Shown: positions 1-8,852, numbered from the stretch's first letter. The stretch: DNA of 64,000 nt from Deltaproteobacteria bacterium HGW-Deltaproteobacteria-2 (GCA_002840505.1 PHBC01000003.1:1-64000), one strand, 5' to 3'. A program made the numbers and translations. Notes: generated by a model from the sequence alone, not told the origin.

Positions 1-2
1 GG

Positions 3-275
3 TCGTATCACAACGCTTTGAGTCTTGGTTATTTTATGGCCCGAAAAGCATGGAATATGCCCACAGCAAACGGTCTTCGGAACCGTAAAGAACGGGCAAT
101 AGGCTCTTTCGCCGGTATTGGATTTCAGCTGGGCTGCAGCGCTTATTTTGAACTATACAAAGAGCTTGCCTATTCAACTAAATGGATAAAAGGAACGTTC
201 GAAAGATTATACGACTTCGAAAAAAATCCCGAGGTAAAAAAACTCTTTGATAATTACGTAAAGACTTTTATATAA
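3..275 (+). CDS. C-terminal fragment of an unrecognised protein (5' end outside window)
   Basis: The reading frame is open from the first bases of the window to a TAA at 273-275, so this is the last 90 residues of a gene that starts upstream. The tail is mixed aromatic and basic, with a glycine-rich stretch (SFAGIGFQLGCSAYFELYK) that could be one hydrophobic helix, and ends in a charged helix-like segment. I do not recognise the family. The internal TTG at 18 is not a convincing start because the frame continues upstream without a stop. No partner gene can be inferred; the next gene is convergent. Confidence 0.55.
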   Translation, partial: SYHNALSLGYFMARKAWNMPTANGLRNRKERAIGSFAGIGFQLGCSAYFELYKELAYSTKWIKGTFERLYDFEKNPEVKKLFDNYVKTFI

Positions 276-407
276 AATATAAGGAATAGTTGGACTCAGG
301 CATTCCTACCGCTATGCCGCGGCTGTGTTGCCCGCAAATTTACCCAACGATCGGAAGCGCATTCCCGTTAGGGAAGTGCATCGTAAATAGATTTTTACTT
401 TACCGAG

Positions 408-434
408 AATTTTCGCCAGAATGGCGAAAACTTC
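408..434. terminator. Hairpin between convergent genes, possible terminator
   Basis: An 8-bp perfect inverted repeat (TTTTCGCC at 410-417, GGCGAAAA at 423-430, loop AGAAT) lies between the convergent genes ending at 275 and 452. There is no long T run on either side, so it is a weak terminator at best. The rest of 276-451 shows nothing else I can name. Confidence 0.35.
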
Positions 435-451
435 CTTTAGAAGTGGTGTAA

Positions 452-1219
452 TTATTTAGGCGGCATCCGTAAAGCCCCATCCAGCCTGACACAACAACCG
501 TTCATCATAACGTTGTCGATGATATGCAAAACCATTTTGGCAAATTCTAGAGGCTTGCCCAGACGCCGCGGAAACGGAACGGTCTTGGCCATATCTTCCT
601 TAACTGCGGAAGGCAGACCGGCCATCATTGGTGTCTCGAAAATTCCCGGAGCGATGGTTACAATTCTTATTCCATAATCGGAAATTTCGCGCGCGATAGG
701 CAGAGTCATACCCACAATACCTGCCTTGGAAGCGCTGTAGGCCACCTGCCCTATTTGTCCTTCAAACGCGGCAATTGAAGCGGTATTAATTATCACACCT
801 TTTTCCCCATCTTCATCAGGTTTGTTATTCATCATCTGCTCAACCGCCAGCCTGATAACGTTTAGCGTTCCCACAAGATTAATTTGGAGCACCTTATTGA
901 ACGCATCCAGCGGCAACGGTCCTTTCCTGCCTATTAGCTTCCCCGGGTTTACAACACCGGCGCAATTAATCACCACATTTATTTTTCCAAAAGTATCCAC
1001 AGCCTTTTGTATGGTCTGCCGGACATCAGTCTCGCTGGTCACATCTGTTTTTACAAATATCGCGTCTGCCCCGATATTCGCCGCTAGTTTTTCTCCCTTA
1101 TCCGCGTCAACATCAATGACAACTACTTTTGCTCCCTTTTTAACCAACTCCAAAATACTGGCTTCGCCCAATCCCGACGCGCCGCCTGTAACTAAAGCCA
1201 CAACATCCTTATGATTCAT
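452..1219 (-). CDS. Short-chain dehydrogenase, type-2 3-hydroxyacyl-CoA dehydrogenase-like
   Basis: This is a 255-residue classical SDR. The NAD-binding motif TGGASGLG is at residues 11-18, NCAG at about 85-88, and the catalytic Ser148, Tyr161 and Lys165 (YSASK) are all present. The sequence, including the acidic residue after the second strand (VVVIDVD) that favours NAD over NADP, resembles the HSD17B10 group, which oxidises short 3-hydroxyacyl-CoAs to 3-oxoacyl-CoAs with NAD. That would fit beta-oxidation in the cytoplasm. The ATG at 1219 has a GGAGG-type ribosome site just upstream. It is separated by 285 bp from the PilZ end of the lipid operon, so it probably has its own promoter. Other SDR substrates cannot be excluded. 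Confidence 0.85.
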   Translation of the reverse strand: MNHKDVVALVTGGASGLGEASILELVKKGAKVVVIDVDADKGEKLAANIGADAIFVKTDVTSETDVRQTIQKAVDTFGKINVVINCAGVVNPGKLIGRKGPLPLDAFNKVLQINLVGTLNVIRLAVEQMMNNKPDEDGEKGVIINTASIAAFEGQIGQVAYSASKAGIVGMTLPIAREISDYGIRIVTIAPGIFETPMMAGLPSAVKEDMAKTVPFPRRLGKPLEFAKMVLHIIDNVMMNGCCVRLDGALRMPPK

Positions 1220-1504
1220 ATTCCCTCCTTAGAATTATCAAAACATATCCGCACCGATTTTCCGCAAACCGTTCCAAACAGCTTTTTTTTACAATAATCA
1301 CATGTTGTTTTATATTTAATTTGATGGTTTTTCTATCACAAGAAAATCATCCCAACAAGAAACAATCTCTTGATTTTGTCATATCAAATTGGCCAGAGGC
1401 CGTTGGCATATTTTTTATAAATATTTATTAAGATTTTTTACTGCGCATCATCCCGCATATGTAGTAGCAGCGTGACATAACAATACTGGGAAGAGAAAGA
1501 ATAT

Positions 1505-1873
1505 TTACGGCATATTACCCTTACTATTCTGTTTCCATGAGATGTAATCCGATAATTTCCGGATCGCTTCTTTTGGTGTATTAACGAACGCTACACCAGC
1601 ATCATAACATTCATCTTCATAGATTATCTTTATCCATTTAACTTTGCCCATGGCAGTTATCATCTGCTGAAGATTTTTTAATTTGAAATCTATTTTCAAC
1701 AGAGTGTCAACAGGCAGAAAAATATTGGACTGAATTTTAGCGCCGGAAGCAGAGAGATCCTTGCTGATATTATAGATAACTCTTTCCTTCGAATGCTTTT
1801 TCCCTCCGGCAATAATGGTTATGATAATCTCGCTTTCCTCTTTAAGCCGTTTTTCCCGTCTCTCTTCTTTCAT
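1505..1873 (-). CDS. PilZ-domain protein
   Basis: The 122-residue protein shows the two PilZ signatures: an Arg-rich RREKR at residues 5-9 and DLSASG at residues 39-44 (D/N-x-S-x-x-G), followed by the beta-barrel pattern. PilZ domains usually bind cyclic di-GMP. It is the last gene of the FAS-like operon and its ATG overlaps the stop of the phosphopantetheinyl transferase gene (ATGA at 1870-1873), which argues for translational coupling. It could tune the lipid pathway in response to c-di-GMP, but this is inference from position. A GGDEF protein that could make the ligand is encoded at 36437-38218. Confidence 0.8.
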   Translation of the reverse strand: MKEERREKRLKEESEIIITIIAGGKKHSKERVIYNISKDLSASGAKIQSNIFLPVDTLLKIDFKLKNLQQMITAMGKVKWIKIIYEDECYDAGVAFVNTPKEAIRKLSDYISWKQNSKGNMP

Positions 1874-2538
1874 GACGATTCATTCCCTTTAAAACAAGAA
1901 TTAAAGGATACTTTTTTTTCGTTAAGAAAGGTAAATGCATAGGCAACAAAGCGACCGTCATGGCTTAGGCTGATATCAATATCCGTTTTTCTACCGTCAA
2001 TGTATACGCACGGCGGCTGAAGCTCGCCTTTTATTCTTGTTCTCTTGATTTTTATTTGATGTAAATTCAGTGAGAAATGTTTGGCTAAACTCTGCGCAAG
2101 GCAAAGACGCGAAAAAAGTGACGGATCAGTTTTTTCCCCCGGCAGGTTTTCAACGCCACAGATTATTTTATCCAGAACCGATAATTTATCAGCACCTACA
2201 CAATGAATATACTCGGAATTGGAGAAAAGACGAATGTAAACATCGCCCTTATCCGGAACTTGAACCAGGCCATCCGATTTTTTTGATTTAGTCTTTCCAA
2301 AAGTCACCGGCCACCGCTTCGGCAGGAAAGCAGCATCAGGAAAAGTTTTTTTTATCACTTTATACGCGGTTTCCTTACACGCCCAGAACGACCAGAGCGC
2401 CTCATCGGAATTTTCCGAGTTTTTAACAAATTCCATTTCAGCATCTGTGAGGATTTTTTTTAGAAAGCGCGAATCTCTGCTTTTCCATTTGTTCGCCGGA
2501 TCCTTCAAATCCACCACATCGTTCCCGACACAGGGCAA
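1870..2538 (-). CDS. 4'-phosphopantetheinyl transferase family protein
   Basis: The protein carries the family motifs GNDVVDL near its N-terminus and WACKETAYKVIKK (W-x-C-K-E-x-x-x-K) in the middle, the Mg/CoA-binding signature of Sfp/AcpS-type transferases that attach the phosphopantetheine arm to carrier proteins. About 222 residues, normal for the Sfp-like group. I place the start at a TTG at 2538: it follows a GGAGGA at 2552-2547 with 8 nt spacing and puts the conserved GNDVVDL at residue 5. A longer frame to 2571 exists. Its obvious target is the ACP encoded three genes upstream in the same operon. It overlaps the end of the acyltransferase gene by about 100 bp. Confidence 0.82.
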   Translation of the reverse strand: MPCVGNDVVDLKDPANKWKSRDSRFLKKILTDAEMEFVKNSENSDEALWSFWACKETAYKVIKKTFPDAAFLPKRWPVTFGKTKSKKSDGLVQVPDKGDVYIRLFSNSEYIHCVGADKLSVLDKIICGVENLPGEKTDPSLFSRLCLAQSLAKHFSLNLHQIKIKRTRIKGELQPPCVYIDGRKTDIDISLSHDGRFVAYAFTFLNEKKVSFNSCFKGNESS

Positions 2539-3262
2539 AATAATTTTCCTCCATTTGCGCAAGTTTATCAATTATCTGCGTGGCGTATTCCCGCTGCGCT
2601 CTTAGTTCACTTCCCTCTACAAGCTTTGGCGTAAAAACTTCCATCTGCACTGAAAATTTATCGCCCCAGGCAGGAATGGCGCTGTAATTATCCTGTTTAT
2701 CTCCCCGCAAGTACATACACATTATTTTGCAATTTTCTATTTTTTTTATAAAACGTCCCACGCCGTAAGAATAGCCTTCCTTATCCACACGTCCGGTGCG
2801 GGAACGCTTGCCTTCGGGAAAAATCATGATGGTCCCGCCATTGTTCAGAAGATAGATGCATTTTTCCATAGATTCTTTCATCTTCTCGCGGGACCCGCCG
2901 CGATTAACGGGAATGCACTTGGACAGATAACAAAGTATCGTCAGAAAAATATTGTCTTTATAGTTGTTTCTTTCCGGCAGATTCCAGGGCACTTTTTTAT
3001 AATTGATTATATGCTTGCCTAAACTAAAAATGGCGTAGCTTAAAATAAAAGAATCAATCATCGTTAAATGATTGGAGCAGATAATCCAACCCCCTTTGTG
3101 CCTGGCAAATTCAGCGGCACACCGGCGGCGGATTTCTTTCAAATCCCTAACCCGGTAAAAGAAAATTCTGGAGGCAAGAAAATATAAAGGCGCAACAACT
3201 AATACTGTAATTCGCCCTATAAAATTTTGCAGATTCAGAAATATTTTGGATTTTCTATCCAT
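2438..3262 (-). CDS. Lysophospholipid acyltransferase family protein (PlsC-like)
   Basis: The 274-residue protein has a hydrophobic N-terminal segment (about residues 14-32), the acyltransferase HX4D motif NHLTMID (His65, Asp70) and the substrate-binding FPEGKRSRTG block at about 148-157. These enzymes transfer an acyl group from acyl-ACP or acyl-CoA to a lysolipid or related acceptor at the membrane. The ATG at 3262 lies just after the ACP stop; a TTG at 3274 in the same frame would overlap it. Being next to an ACP and ketosynthase suggests it offloads the acyl chain made by this operon. Its last about 33 residues are coded in DNA that also codes the start of the next gene. Confidence 0.83.
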   Translation of the reverse strand: MDRKSKIFLNLQNFIGRITVLVVAPLYFLASRIFFYRVRDLKEIRRRCAAEFARHKGGWIICSNHLTMIDSFILSYAIFSLGKHIINYKKVPWNLPERNNYKDNIFLTILCYLSKCIPVNRGGSREKMKESMEKCIYLLNNGGTIMIFPEGKRSRTGRVDKEGYSYGVGRFIKKIENCKIMCMYLRGDKQDNYSAIPAWGDKFSVQMEVFTPKLVEGSELRAQREYATQIIDKLAQMEENYFALCRERCGGFEGSGEQMEKQRFALSKKNPHRC

Positions 3263-3266
3263 TATT

Positions 3267-3515
3267 TTATCCAAGTTTTTGTTTGATAACTTTTACAGCA
3301 TCGCCGATTGTTCTAATTACATCAGCTTCCTCATCATCAATGCTGATACCATAAACATCTTCACACCTGATGATTACATCAACCAAGCGAGCAGAATTTA
3401 CTTTTAAATCATTTAAAATGTGTGTCTCCATCGTGGCCGTGGCCAATACATCCTGATTCTTGGCATAGTCTTTTAAAATGTTAACCATTTCTTCAAATAT
3501 TTTCTTTTCATCCAT
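3267..3515 (-). CDS. Acyl carrier protein
   Basis: A small acidic helical protein of 82 residues with the carrier motif DLKVNSARLVD, Ser41 being the predicted phosphopantetheine site. The usual DSL is NSA here, so this is not a housekeeping AcpP but a specialised carrier. The start at 3515 follows AAGGAGA with normal spacing; a longer in-frame extension to 3554 lacks one. It lies between the ketosynthase and the acyltransferase, and a phosphopantetheinyl transferase is in the same operon, so the operon carries both its own carrier and the means to activate it. Confidence 0.88.
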   Translation of the reverse strand: MDEKKIFEEMVNILKDYAKNQDVLATATMETHILNDLKVNSARLVDVIIRCEDVYGISIDDEEADVIRTIGDAVKVIKQKLG

Positions 3516-3538
3516 AAAAAAACTCTCCTTATAATATA

Positions 3539-4819
3539 TTAATTTTCGTCCCACTTTTTAAAAATAATGCAGCTATTGACATCGCCAAAACCAAAACCCG
3601 CTTTAGCGATAATTTTCAGTTCAGGAAATTCCAGACATTTTTGCAGAATCTTCGGTGCGAATTTTTCTATATCGGGATGCACATCCTCACTGTTAATTGA
3701 CGGATGCAGAAATCCCTTGTAAAGCTGTAAAATAACACCCACGCATTCTATGGCGCCCGCAGCACCCAGGCAATGACCGATCATTGATTTTGTGGATTGA
3801 ATGTAAGGAAAGTTATCGGGCGTTCGCTCGAGGGCCTCCGCCCAGTTTTTTACTTCATAAGGATCGGCGTAAGTAGCCGTCAAGTGGCCGTTGATGGCGT
3901 CCACTTCCGCAGGATCAATGCCTGCGTCGGCCACGGCTCCGCGTATGCATCTCTTTACTCCTTCAGGATTGGGTGCGGTCATGGAGCCACCCATTCGCTG
4001 CCCTCCACAGTTAACATAACCGCCTATTATTTCCGCATAGATTCTGGCGCCTCTGGCCAGGGCTGTTTCCAGATCTTCCAAAACAAGCATGCCGCTGCCC
4101 GAACCGGGTACAAAACCACCAGCCGTAGCGCTCAATGGGCGAGAACCTGCCACCGGGGTATCGTTGAATTTGCGGCAAAGCACGCGCATGGCGTCAAAAC
4201 CACCCCAGATGTATGGTGTAGCTCCTTCTGAACCACCGGCCATCATCCGTTTGGCCAATCCTGTTCTTATTCTCCAGAGAGCGTTAATAATCGCTTCGTT
4301 GCCTGTAGAGCAGGCCGACGAGTTCGATGTCACTTGATTGCCCAAGCCCAGCAGACCGGAAATGCGCGCGCTGGTTCCACTGTGCATCACCTGCTCGACA
4401 ACACGACTGCCTAAACGCCTTACTCGTCCTTCATTAATCGTGGGGACTATGGTATGGGCTATCGTGTCCATGCCGCCGATTCCGGAACCGGCCATGACAC
4501 CGGTATCCCAATCCACAGTATCATCATCGTCGCTATTAAGGCTAAATCCGGCGTCTTTCCAGGCATCCACCGCCGAAACAGAGGCATAGCCGATGTTATC
4601 GTTTATCGATAGAAGTTTTTCACGGTCAAAGTAACTTTTACGGATTTCATCGAAATTTTCCGGAACACCGGCAATTTGACAACCGAAATTCAATTCCTGC
4701 AATTGAGGAATAAAACGAATACCTGAAACGCCTTCCCTCAGCGCCTTTTCATAAACATCCAGACCGTGAGCGTTGGGAGCTACCACTCCCATTCCCGTAA
4801 CAACAATTCTCTTCTTCAT
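3539..4819 (-). CDS. Beta-ketoacyl-ACP synthase (FabF-like condensing enzyme)
   Basis: The 426-residue protein has the thiolase-fold condensing-enzyme residues: Cys170 in SACSTG, His312 in NGHLTAT, Lys344 and His349 in TKSMIGH. So it should be an active decarboxylating ketosynthase rather than a chain-length factor. The first His motif differs from the usual NAHGTST (Leu after His, then TAT and DP instead of ND), which marks a divergent FabF subgroup. It extends an acyl-ACP by two carbons from malonyl-ACP. Its ATG overlaps the dehydratase stop by 4 bp (ATGA) and the ACP gene follows 23 bp downstream. Confidence 0.88.
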   Translation of the reverse strand: MKKRIVVTGMGVVAPNAHGLDVYEKALREGVSGIRFIPQLQELNFGCQIAGVPENFDEIRKSYFDREKLLSINDNIGYASVSAVDAWKDAGFSLNSDDDDTVDWDTGVMAGSGIGGMDTIAHTIVPTINEGRVRRLGSRVVEQVMHSGTSARISGLLGLGNQVTSNSSACSTGNEAIINALWRIRTGLAKRMMAGGSEGATPYIWGGFDAMRVLCRKFNDTPVAGSRPLSATAGGFVPGSGSGMLVLEDLETALARGARIYAEIIGGYVNCGGQRMGGSMTAPNPEGVKRCIRGAVADAGIDPAEVDAINGHLTATYADPYEVKNWAEALERTPDNFPYIQSTKSMIGHCLGAAGAIECVGVILQLYKGFLHPSINSEDVHPDIEKFAPKILQKCLEFPELKIIAKAGFGFGDVNSCIIFKKWDEN

Positions 4820-5286
4820 TTATCAACTCCTACTCCTGATAATTCCGCGACACAAATTATTTCGCCGTTTTCCTTTTCCATGGAAACATTTGCTTTTATA
4901 GTATTTTTACGAAAATAGATTTTTTTCGCTTTAACTATAACTCTTTCGCCCGGCGACACAATTTTTTTAAACTCCACACCATCCGCCAGTGAAAACAAAC
5001 TAATGGGCAATTTCATCTGTCCGGGCCGCATATTTTTCTGGCGCGACAGAAGGTAAATTCCAAAAGCAACGACACCGGTTTGAGCCATCGCCTCGATAAG
5101 AATCACCCCCGGTGTAATGGGATTGCCGGGGAAATGCCCGCGATAAAAATATTCATCATCGCGAAAGCGGTAAGCCCCGACTATCTGTTCATCATCAAGG
5201 CTGATAATTTCGTCAATAAAACGGAAAGGTTCCTTCTGAGGAACAAGCTGCAGAACTTCCTGCTTCAAACTTTCATCAGCCCCCAT
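4816..5286 (-). CDS. 3-hydroxyacyl-ACP dehydratase, FabZ-type hotdog protein
   Basis: A single hotdog domain of 156 residues with GHFPGNPITPGVILIEAMAQ, in which His51 and Glu65 are the FabZ catalytic pair. It removes water from 3-hydroxyacyl-ACP. The frame is open to 5304, but the ATG at 5286 has a G-rich ribosome site and leaves a typical FabZ N-terminus. The gene overlaps both neighbours: its start lies inside the end of the ketoreductase gene and its stop overlaps the ketosynthase start, a sign of tight co-translation. Confidence 0.85.
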   Translation of the reverse strand: MGADESLKQEVLQLVPQKEPFRFIDEIISLDDEQIVGAYRFRDDEYFYRGHFPGNPITPGVILIEAMAQTGVVAFGIYLLSRQKNMRPGQMKLPISLFSLADGVEFKKIVSPGERVIVKAKKIYFRKNTIKANVSMEKENGEIICVAELSGVGVDK

Positions 5287-6007
5287 AAAGCCCCCCGTTG
5301 ACATGAATTACTGAACCGGTAAGGTAGCTTCCTCTCTTGGCCAGAAAGGCGACAACTTCCGCGACTTCTTCAGGCTTCCCGATACGCCCCAGAATAATTT
5401 CATCCATGATTTTATTTTTAACTTCTTGGGGCAGTTCTTTGGTCATCTCCGTGTCAATGAAACCGGGAGCGACGGAATTAACCAGAATATTTCTTCCCTT
5501 GAGTTCCTGAGCCAGAGATCTGGTAAAGGCATCGAGCGCCGCTTTTTCCATCGTGTAGGGAATCTGGCCGGCGTTTCCTGTATGGCCGACAACACTGGAA
5601 ATGTTGATTATGCGTCCGGCCGAAGACCGAATCATAAATTGGCGTAAAATTCTTTTTGTTAAATACCAGACGCCGCGAGTCAGAGCACGCTGCGCATCAA
5701 ATTGTTCCACTTTCATCGAAATTATATCGGCATTAATTGATTGTCCGGCGTTGTTAACCAGAACATCAACGCGCCCTACGGTGTCTTTAAGCGTACCGAT
5801 TAGTGCATCCACCTGTTGAATATCGTACAGATCAGCCTGAATTAAAAATCCATCCTTTATTTCGGCGAGCAGTTTTTGCGCTTTTTCCGCGCTTTTATTG
5901 TAATGAATGCCCACATGAAAACCTTCCGCAGCCAAAGCACGACAGCACGCGGCTCCTATTCCTGTTGCACCACCTGTTACTAAAACAACCGGTTTTTCGA
6001 TCATCAT
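5276..6007 (-). CDS. 3-oxoacyl-ACP reductase, FabG-type SDR
   Basis: A 243-residue classical SDR with TGGATGIG at 11-18, NNAG at 85-88, Ser137/138, Tyr151 and Lys155 (YTMEK). The C-terminal GGLYGG matches FabG-type reductases. Predicted to reduce the 3-oxoacyl-ACP made by the operon's ketosynthase with NADPH. The start ATG at 6007 follows GAAGGGTGA. It sits between the acyl-CoA dehydrogenase and the dehydratase gene with short or negative spacing, in the order reductase, dehydratase, ketosynthase, ACP. Confidence 0.84.
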   Translation of the reverse strand: MMIEKPVVLVTGGATGIGAACCRALAAEGFHVGIHYNKSAEKAQKLLAEIKDGFLIQADLYDIQQVDALIGTLKDTVGRVDVLVNNAGQSINADIISMKVEQFDAQRALTRGVWYLTKRILRQFMIRSSAGRIINISSVVGHTGNAGQIPYTMEKAALDAFTRSLAQELKGRNILVNSVAPGFIDTEMTKELPQEVKNKIMDEIILGRIGKPEEVAEVVAFLAKRGSYLTGSVIHVNGGLYGG

Positions 6008-6045
6008 TCACCCTTCACTTTTCACCATTCACTATTCACTTTATA

Positions 6046-7245
6046 TTAAACAATTTCCCGTCCAATTATCATGTTTTGCACTTCCCGGACACCCTCGTAA
6101 ATGTCGATAATATGAGCGTCACGCGCAAGTTTGGATATTTCATAATCTGCCGTAAAACCATAGCCGCCGTGCAGATGAAGACCTTCAGTTGAACAAAAGA
6201 TTGCGGCTTCTGCCGCCGTGTTTTTAGCGAGAGATGCGTAGATTCCGGCATCACTTGCTTTTTCCTTAATCTTACAAACTGCTTTAAGAAGAGCCAGTTC
6301 CGCCAGTTCCACTTTTTTCCACATGGTTGTCAGCATTTCTCTGGCCACGGGAAGATCGCAAAGCCTGTGACCAAATTGTTTGCGTTCCCTTGTATATTCC
6401 AAAGTAACTGTAAATGCCCTTTTGGCTAAACCCAATCCAATTGCCGCAACCATCGGTCGGGCAAAATCCAAAACGTCAACGACATATTTAAAACCAAGCC
6501 GCCTGTCTCCAATAACCTGATTCGGAGGAATAATAACATCTTCAAAAGTTACGCTGGCGGTATTAGATAGTCTTTGTCCCAGCTTATCCTCCGGTTTACC
6601 AATTATTATCTTCCCGCCTGCAGGCACTTTGATTTCCCTGGTGGCATTTCCGATATTGGGAATATCGGCGGACGTAACCTGCTCTACCGGAACAATAACA
6701 CAAGCTATAAAATTACCTGTCGGTTTCCCCACTTTACAAAGAACAGTAAACTGAGAGGCATAGGAAGCATTGGTAATAAAACATTTGGAGCCGTTTAAAA
6801 CATAATTACCGTCGTCATTCTTGCTGATAAAACTGGTCATCATCGCATTATCGGAACCGGCGTTAGGCTCTGTTAAACAAAAAGAAGCTAAAATAGGTTT
6901 CTTAACAAAAGGCTTGAGAAATAATTCTTTTTGTTCATCCGTGCCATGCAGACTAATTACAACATTAGCTAAATCATTGCACATCGCCGAAGTGGAGATA
7001 CCTGTATCGCCATAGGAAAGTTCTTTAATAATCAAGGCCGAAGTAATTGCGTCAATTTCATAACCCTGGACAGATTCCGGAATACATAAATTGAGAATGC
7101 CCGTTTCCCAGGCTTTGTTAATGATCTCCCAGGGGAAAACATGACCTTTTTCCAGTTCCAAAATATGCGGTGTTATTTCATTTTTTACAAACTTTCTTAC
7201 AGTATCCAGGTACGTTAATTGGCTTTCATTAAGACTCAAATCCAT
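6046..7245 (-). CDS. Acyl-CoA dehydrogenase
   Basis: A full-length (399 residues) FAD-dependent acyl-CoA dehydrogenase. FCLTEPNAGSD is the FAD/substrate motif at mid-protein, RKQFGHRL the second signature, and Glu384 in DIYEGVREVQ is the predicted catalytic base. Such enzymes form a 2,3-double bond in acyl-CoA with electrons passed to ETF; some anaerobes use them as enoyl-CoA reductases. It is embedded in a FAS-like operon (38 bp from fabG, 108 bp from the carboxyltransferase) in which I see no FabI/FabK-type enoyl reductase, so a role in saturating or desaturating the operon's product is possible but unproven. Confidence 0.88.
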   Translation of the reverse strand: MDLSLNESQLTYLDTVRKFVKNEITPHILELEKGHVFPWEIINKAWETGILNLCIPESVQGYEIDAITSALIIKELSYGDTGISTSAMCNDLANVVISLHGTDEQKELFLKPFVKKPILASFCLTEPNAGSDNAMMTSFISKNDDGNYVLNGSKCFITNASYASQFTVLCKVGKPTGNFIACVIVPVEQVTSADIPNIGNATREIKVPAGGKIIIGKPEDKLGQRLSNTASVTFEDVIIPPNQVIGDRRLGFKYVVDVLDFARPMVAAIGLGLAKRAFTVTLEYTRERKQFGHRLCDLPVAREMLTTMWKKVELAELALLKAVCKIKEKASDAGIYASLAKNTAAEAAIFCSTEGLHLHGGYGFTADYEISKLARDAHIIDIYEGVREVQNMIIGREIV

Positions 7246-7353
7246 AAATCAACCCCTTCTCCTCCATTATTTTTTTATAGACGAGCTTATAAAACAACTC
7301 CTTTAATGAACGATATTTCTTCAAAAAAGGAGTCTTATTTTCTTACTGTTGCT

Positions 7354-8796
7354 TTATGCGGCAACTTTTTTTTTAGGAATATTTTCCACTCCCGCACTTT
7401 TCGGTGAATCTATTCCATATTTCGACCGTAAAAATTTTTCCATAGTTGCGGGATATAGAATATATGCCAGCACATCTTCATCGGTGCGTGCAAGATCACC
7501 AATCTTTTTTTTCGCCGCTTCGATTTCCGGCTCCAGATAATCTGCCGGCCTTCCGGATACCGGTTCCTGTCCGCGTTTGTAGTTTTTCAATATTTTTTTG
7601 GTTAATTCCGCGTTAATCGGCATCGGAGTTTTGCCGTAAAGACCAAGAACCAAATCCTTCAGCTGATTGGAAACCCGCACATAACGGCCGAAAAGAACAT
7701 TCAGCACGGCCTGTGCTCCGATAATCTGCGATACCGGAGTAACCAAAGGAGGAGAACCCATATCTTTGCGAGTCTCCGCCACTTCCTTGTAAATTTCTCC
7801 CAGCCTGTCGAGCGCGTTCATTTCTTTGAGCTGGCCGGTCAGATTGGAAATCATGCCGCCGGGAACCTGATGGGCCAGAACTCCGTTATCAATAATGGAA
7901 AGTTTATGGGTGGACAGATGGGCGTTGTACTTCGGAGCAATACTTTCCAGATGCTCGCCCAGCTCCAGCAATTTGTGTAAATCAATTCCTGTCTCGCGTG
8001 CTGTCCCGCGCAGGGCCGCAACAATCGGTTCAATGGCCGGCATCGAAGTTCTCAGCGCGAATGGCGCAAGGCATGTATCAACAACATCTATACCGGCTTC
8101 TATTGCCTTTAAGTAAGTCATCGAAGCCATTCCACTGGTGTAATGTGAATGCAGATGCAAGGGAACTTTTATTTCTTTTTTAATGGCGGAAACCAGATCA
8201 TAAGCATCAAAGGGGGAAAGAATGCCGCTCATGTCTTTGATACAAATGGCATCCGCACCCATCTGCTCCAGTTCTTTAGCTTTCCTCACAAAATATTCCA
8301 GGTTATAAACTTCTCCACCCATAGAAACATCAGTCAATGAATAACAAAAGGCCCCCTGAAACTGCTTGCCGTTGGCCTTGATTCTTTCCGCGCAGGATTC
8401 CATATTGCGGAAATCGTTTAAAGCATCAAAGCAACGGAAAATATCAATGCCGATTTCGCAGGCCTTATCCACAAAAGCACGCACAACATCGTCGGCATAA
8501 TGACGATAACCAACAAGATTTTGCCCGCGTATGAGCATGGCAAAGGGAGTTTTTGTGATATATTTTTTCAAAATTTTCGGCCGCATCCAGGGATCTTCAG
8601 CCAAGAACCTGTGCATAGTATCAAAAGTCGCGCCACCCCACACTTCCATAGCGTGAAAGCCGCAGCTATCCATCTCCTCAGCGATAGGAATCATATCCTC
8701 CGTACGCATCCGTGTCGCGTAAATCGACTGATGCCCGTCACGGAAAGTGTTATCCTGAATCTTCAGAGGATTCATTTTATTTCCTGCTTTGTCCAA
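7354..8796 (-). CDS. Carboxyltransferase subunit (pyruvate carboxylase B / oxaloacetate decarboxylase alpha / 5S type) without biotin domain
   Basis: The 480-residue protein has the HMGL-like TIM barrel with DNTFRDGHQS at 15-24, the catalytic-lysine region CIKDMSG and the metal-binding HLHSHYTSG, then the conserved PYC/OADA C-terminal domain. It would move a carboxyl group between biotin and a 2-oxo acid or acyl-CoA. It ends in KKKVAA with no AMKM biotinylation motif, so the biotin carrier must be a separate protein not in this window. The TTG start at 8796 follows GGAGGG with good spacing; an ATG seven codons on is the alternative. Placed 56 bp after fabD, it may feed carboxylated precursors to the lipid operon or be part of central C3/C4 metabolism. 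Confidence 0.8.
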   Translation of the reverse strand: MDKAGNKMNPLKIQDNTFRDGHQSIYATRMRTEDMIPIAEEMDSCGFHAMEVWGGATFDTMHRFLAEDPWMRPKILKKYITKTPFAMLIRGQNLVGYRHYADDVVRAFVDKACEIGIDIFRCFDALNDFRNMESCAERIKANGKQFQGAFCYSLTDVSMGGEVYNLEYFVRKAKELEQMGADAICIKDMSGILSPFDAYDLVSAIKKEIKVPLHLHSHYTSGMASMTYLKAIEAGIDVVDTCLAPFALRTSMPAIEPIVAALRGTARETGIDLHKLLELGEHLESIAPKYNAHLSTHKLSIIDNGVLAHQVPGGMISNLTGQLKEMNALDRLGEIYKEVAETRKDMGSPPLVTPVSQIIGAQAVLNVLFGRYVRVSNQLKDLVLGLYGKTPMPINAELTKKILKNYKRGQEPVSGRPADYLEPEIEAAKKKIGDLARTDEDVLAYILYPATMEKFLRSKYGIDSPKSAGVENIPKKKVAA

Positions 8797-8852
8797 ATTG
8801 TTCCCTCCTTCACGAAATTCAATCGCTTAGGCTATGCATACAAAAAACTAAT

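Noticed and set aside
822-1214. Plus-strand frame opposite the short-chain dehydrogenase gene
   Set aside because: It is the antisense shadow of a gene with all SDR motifs intact.
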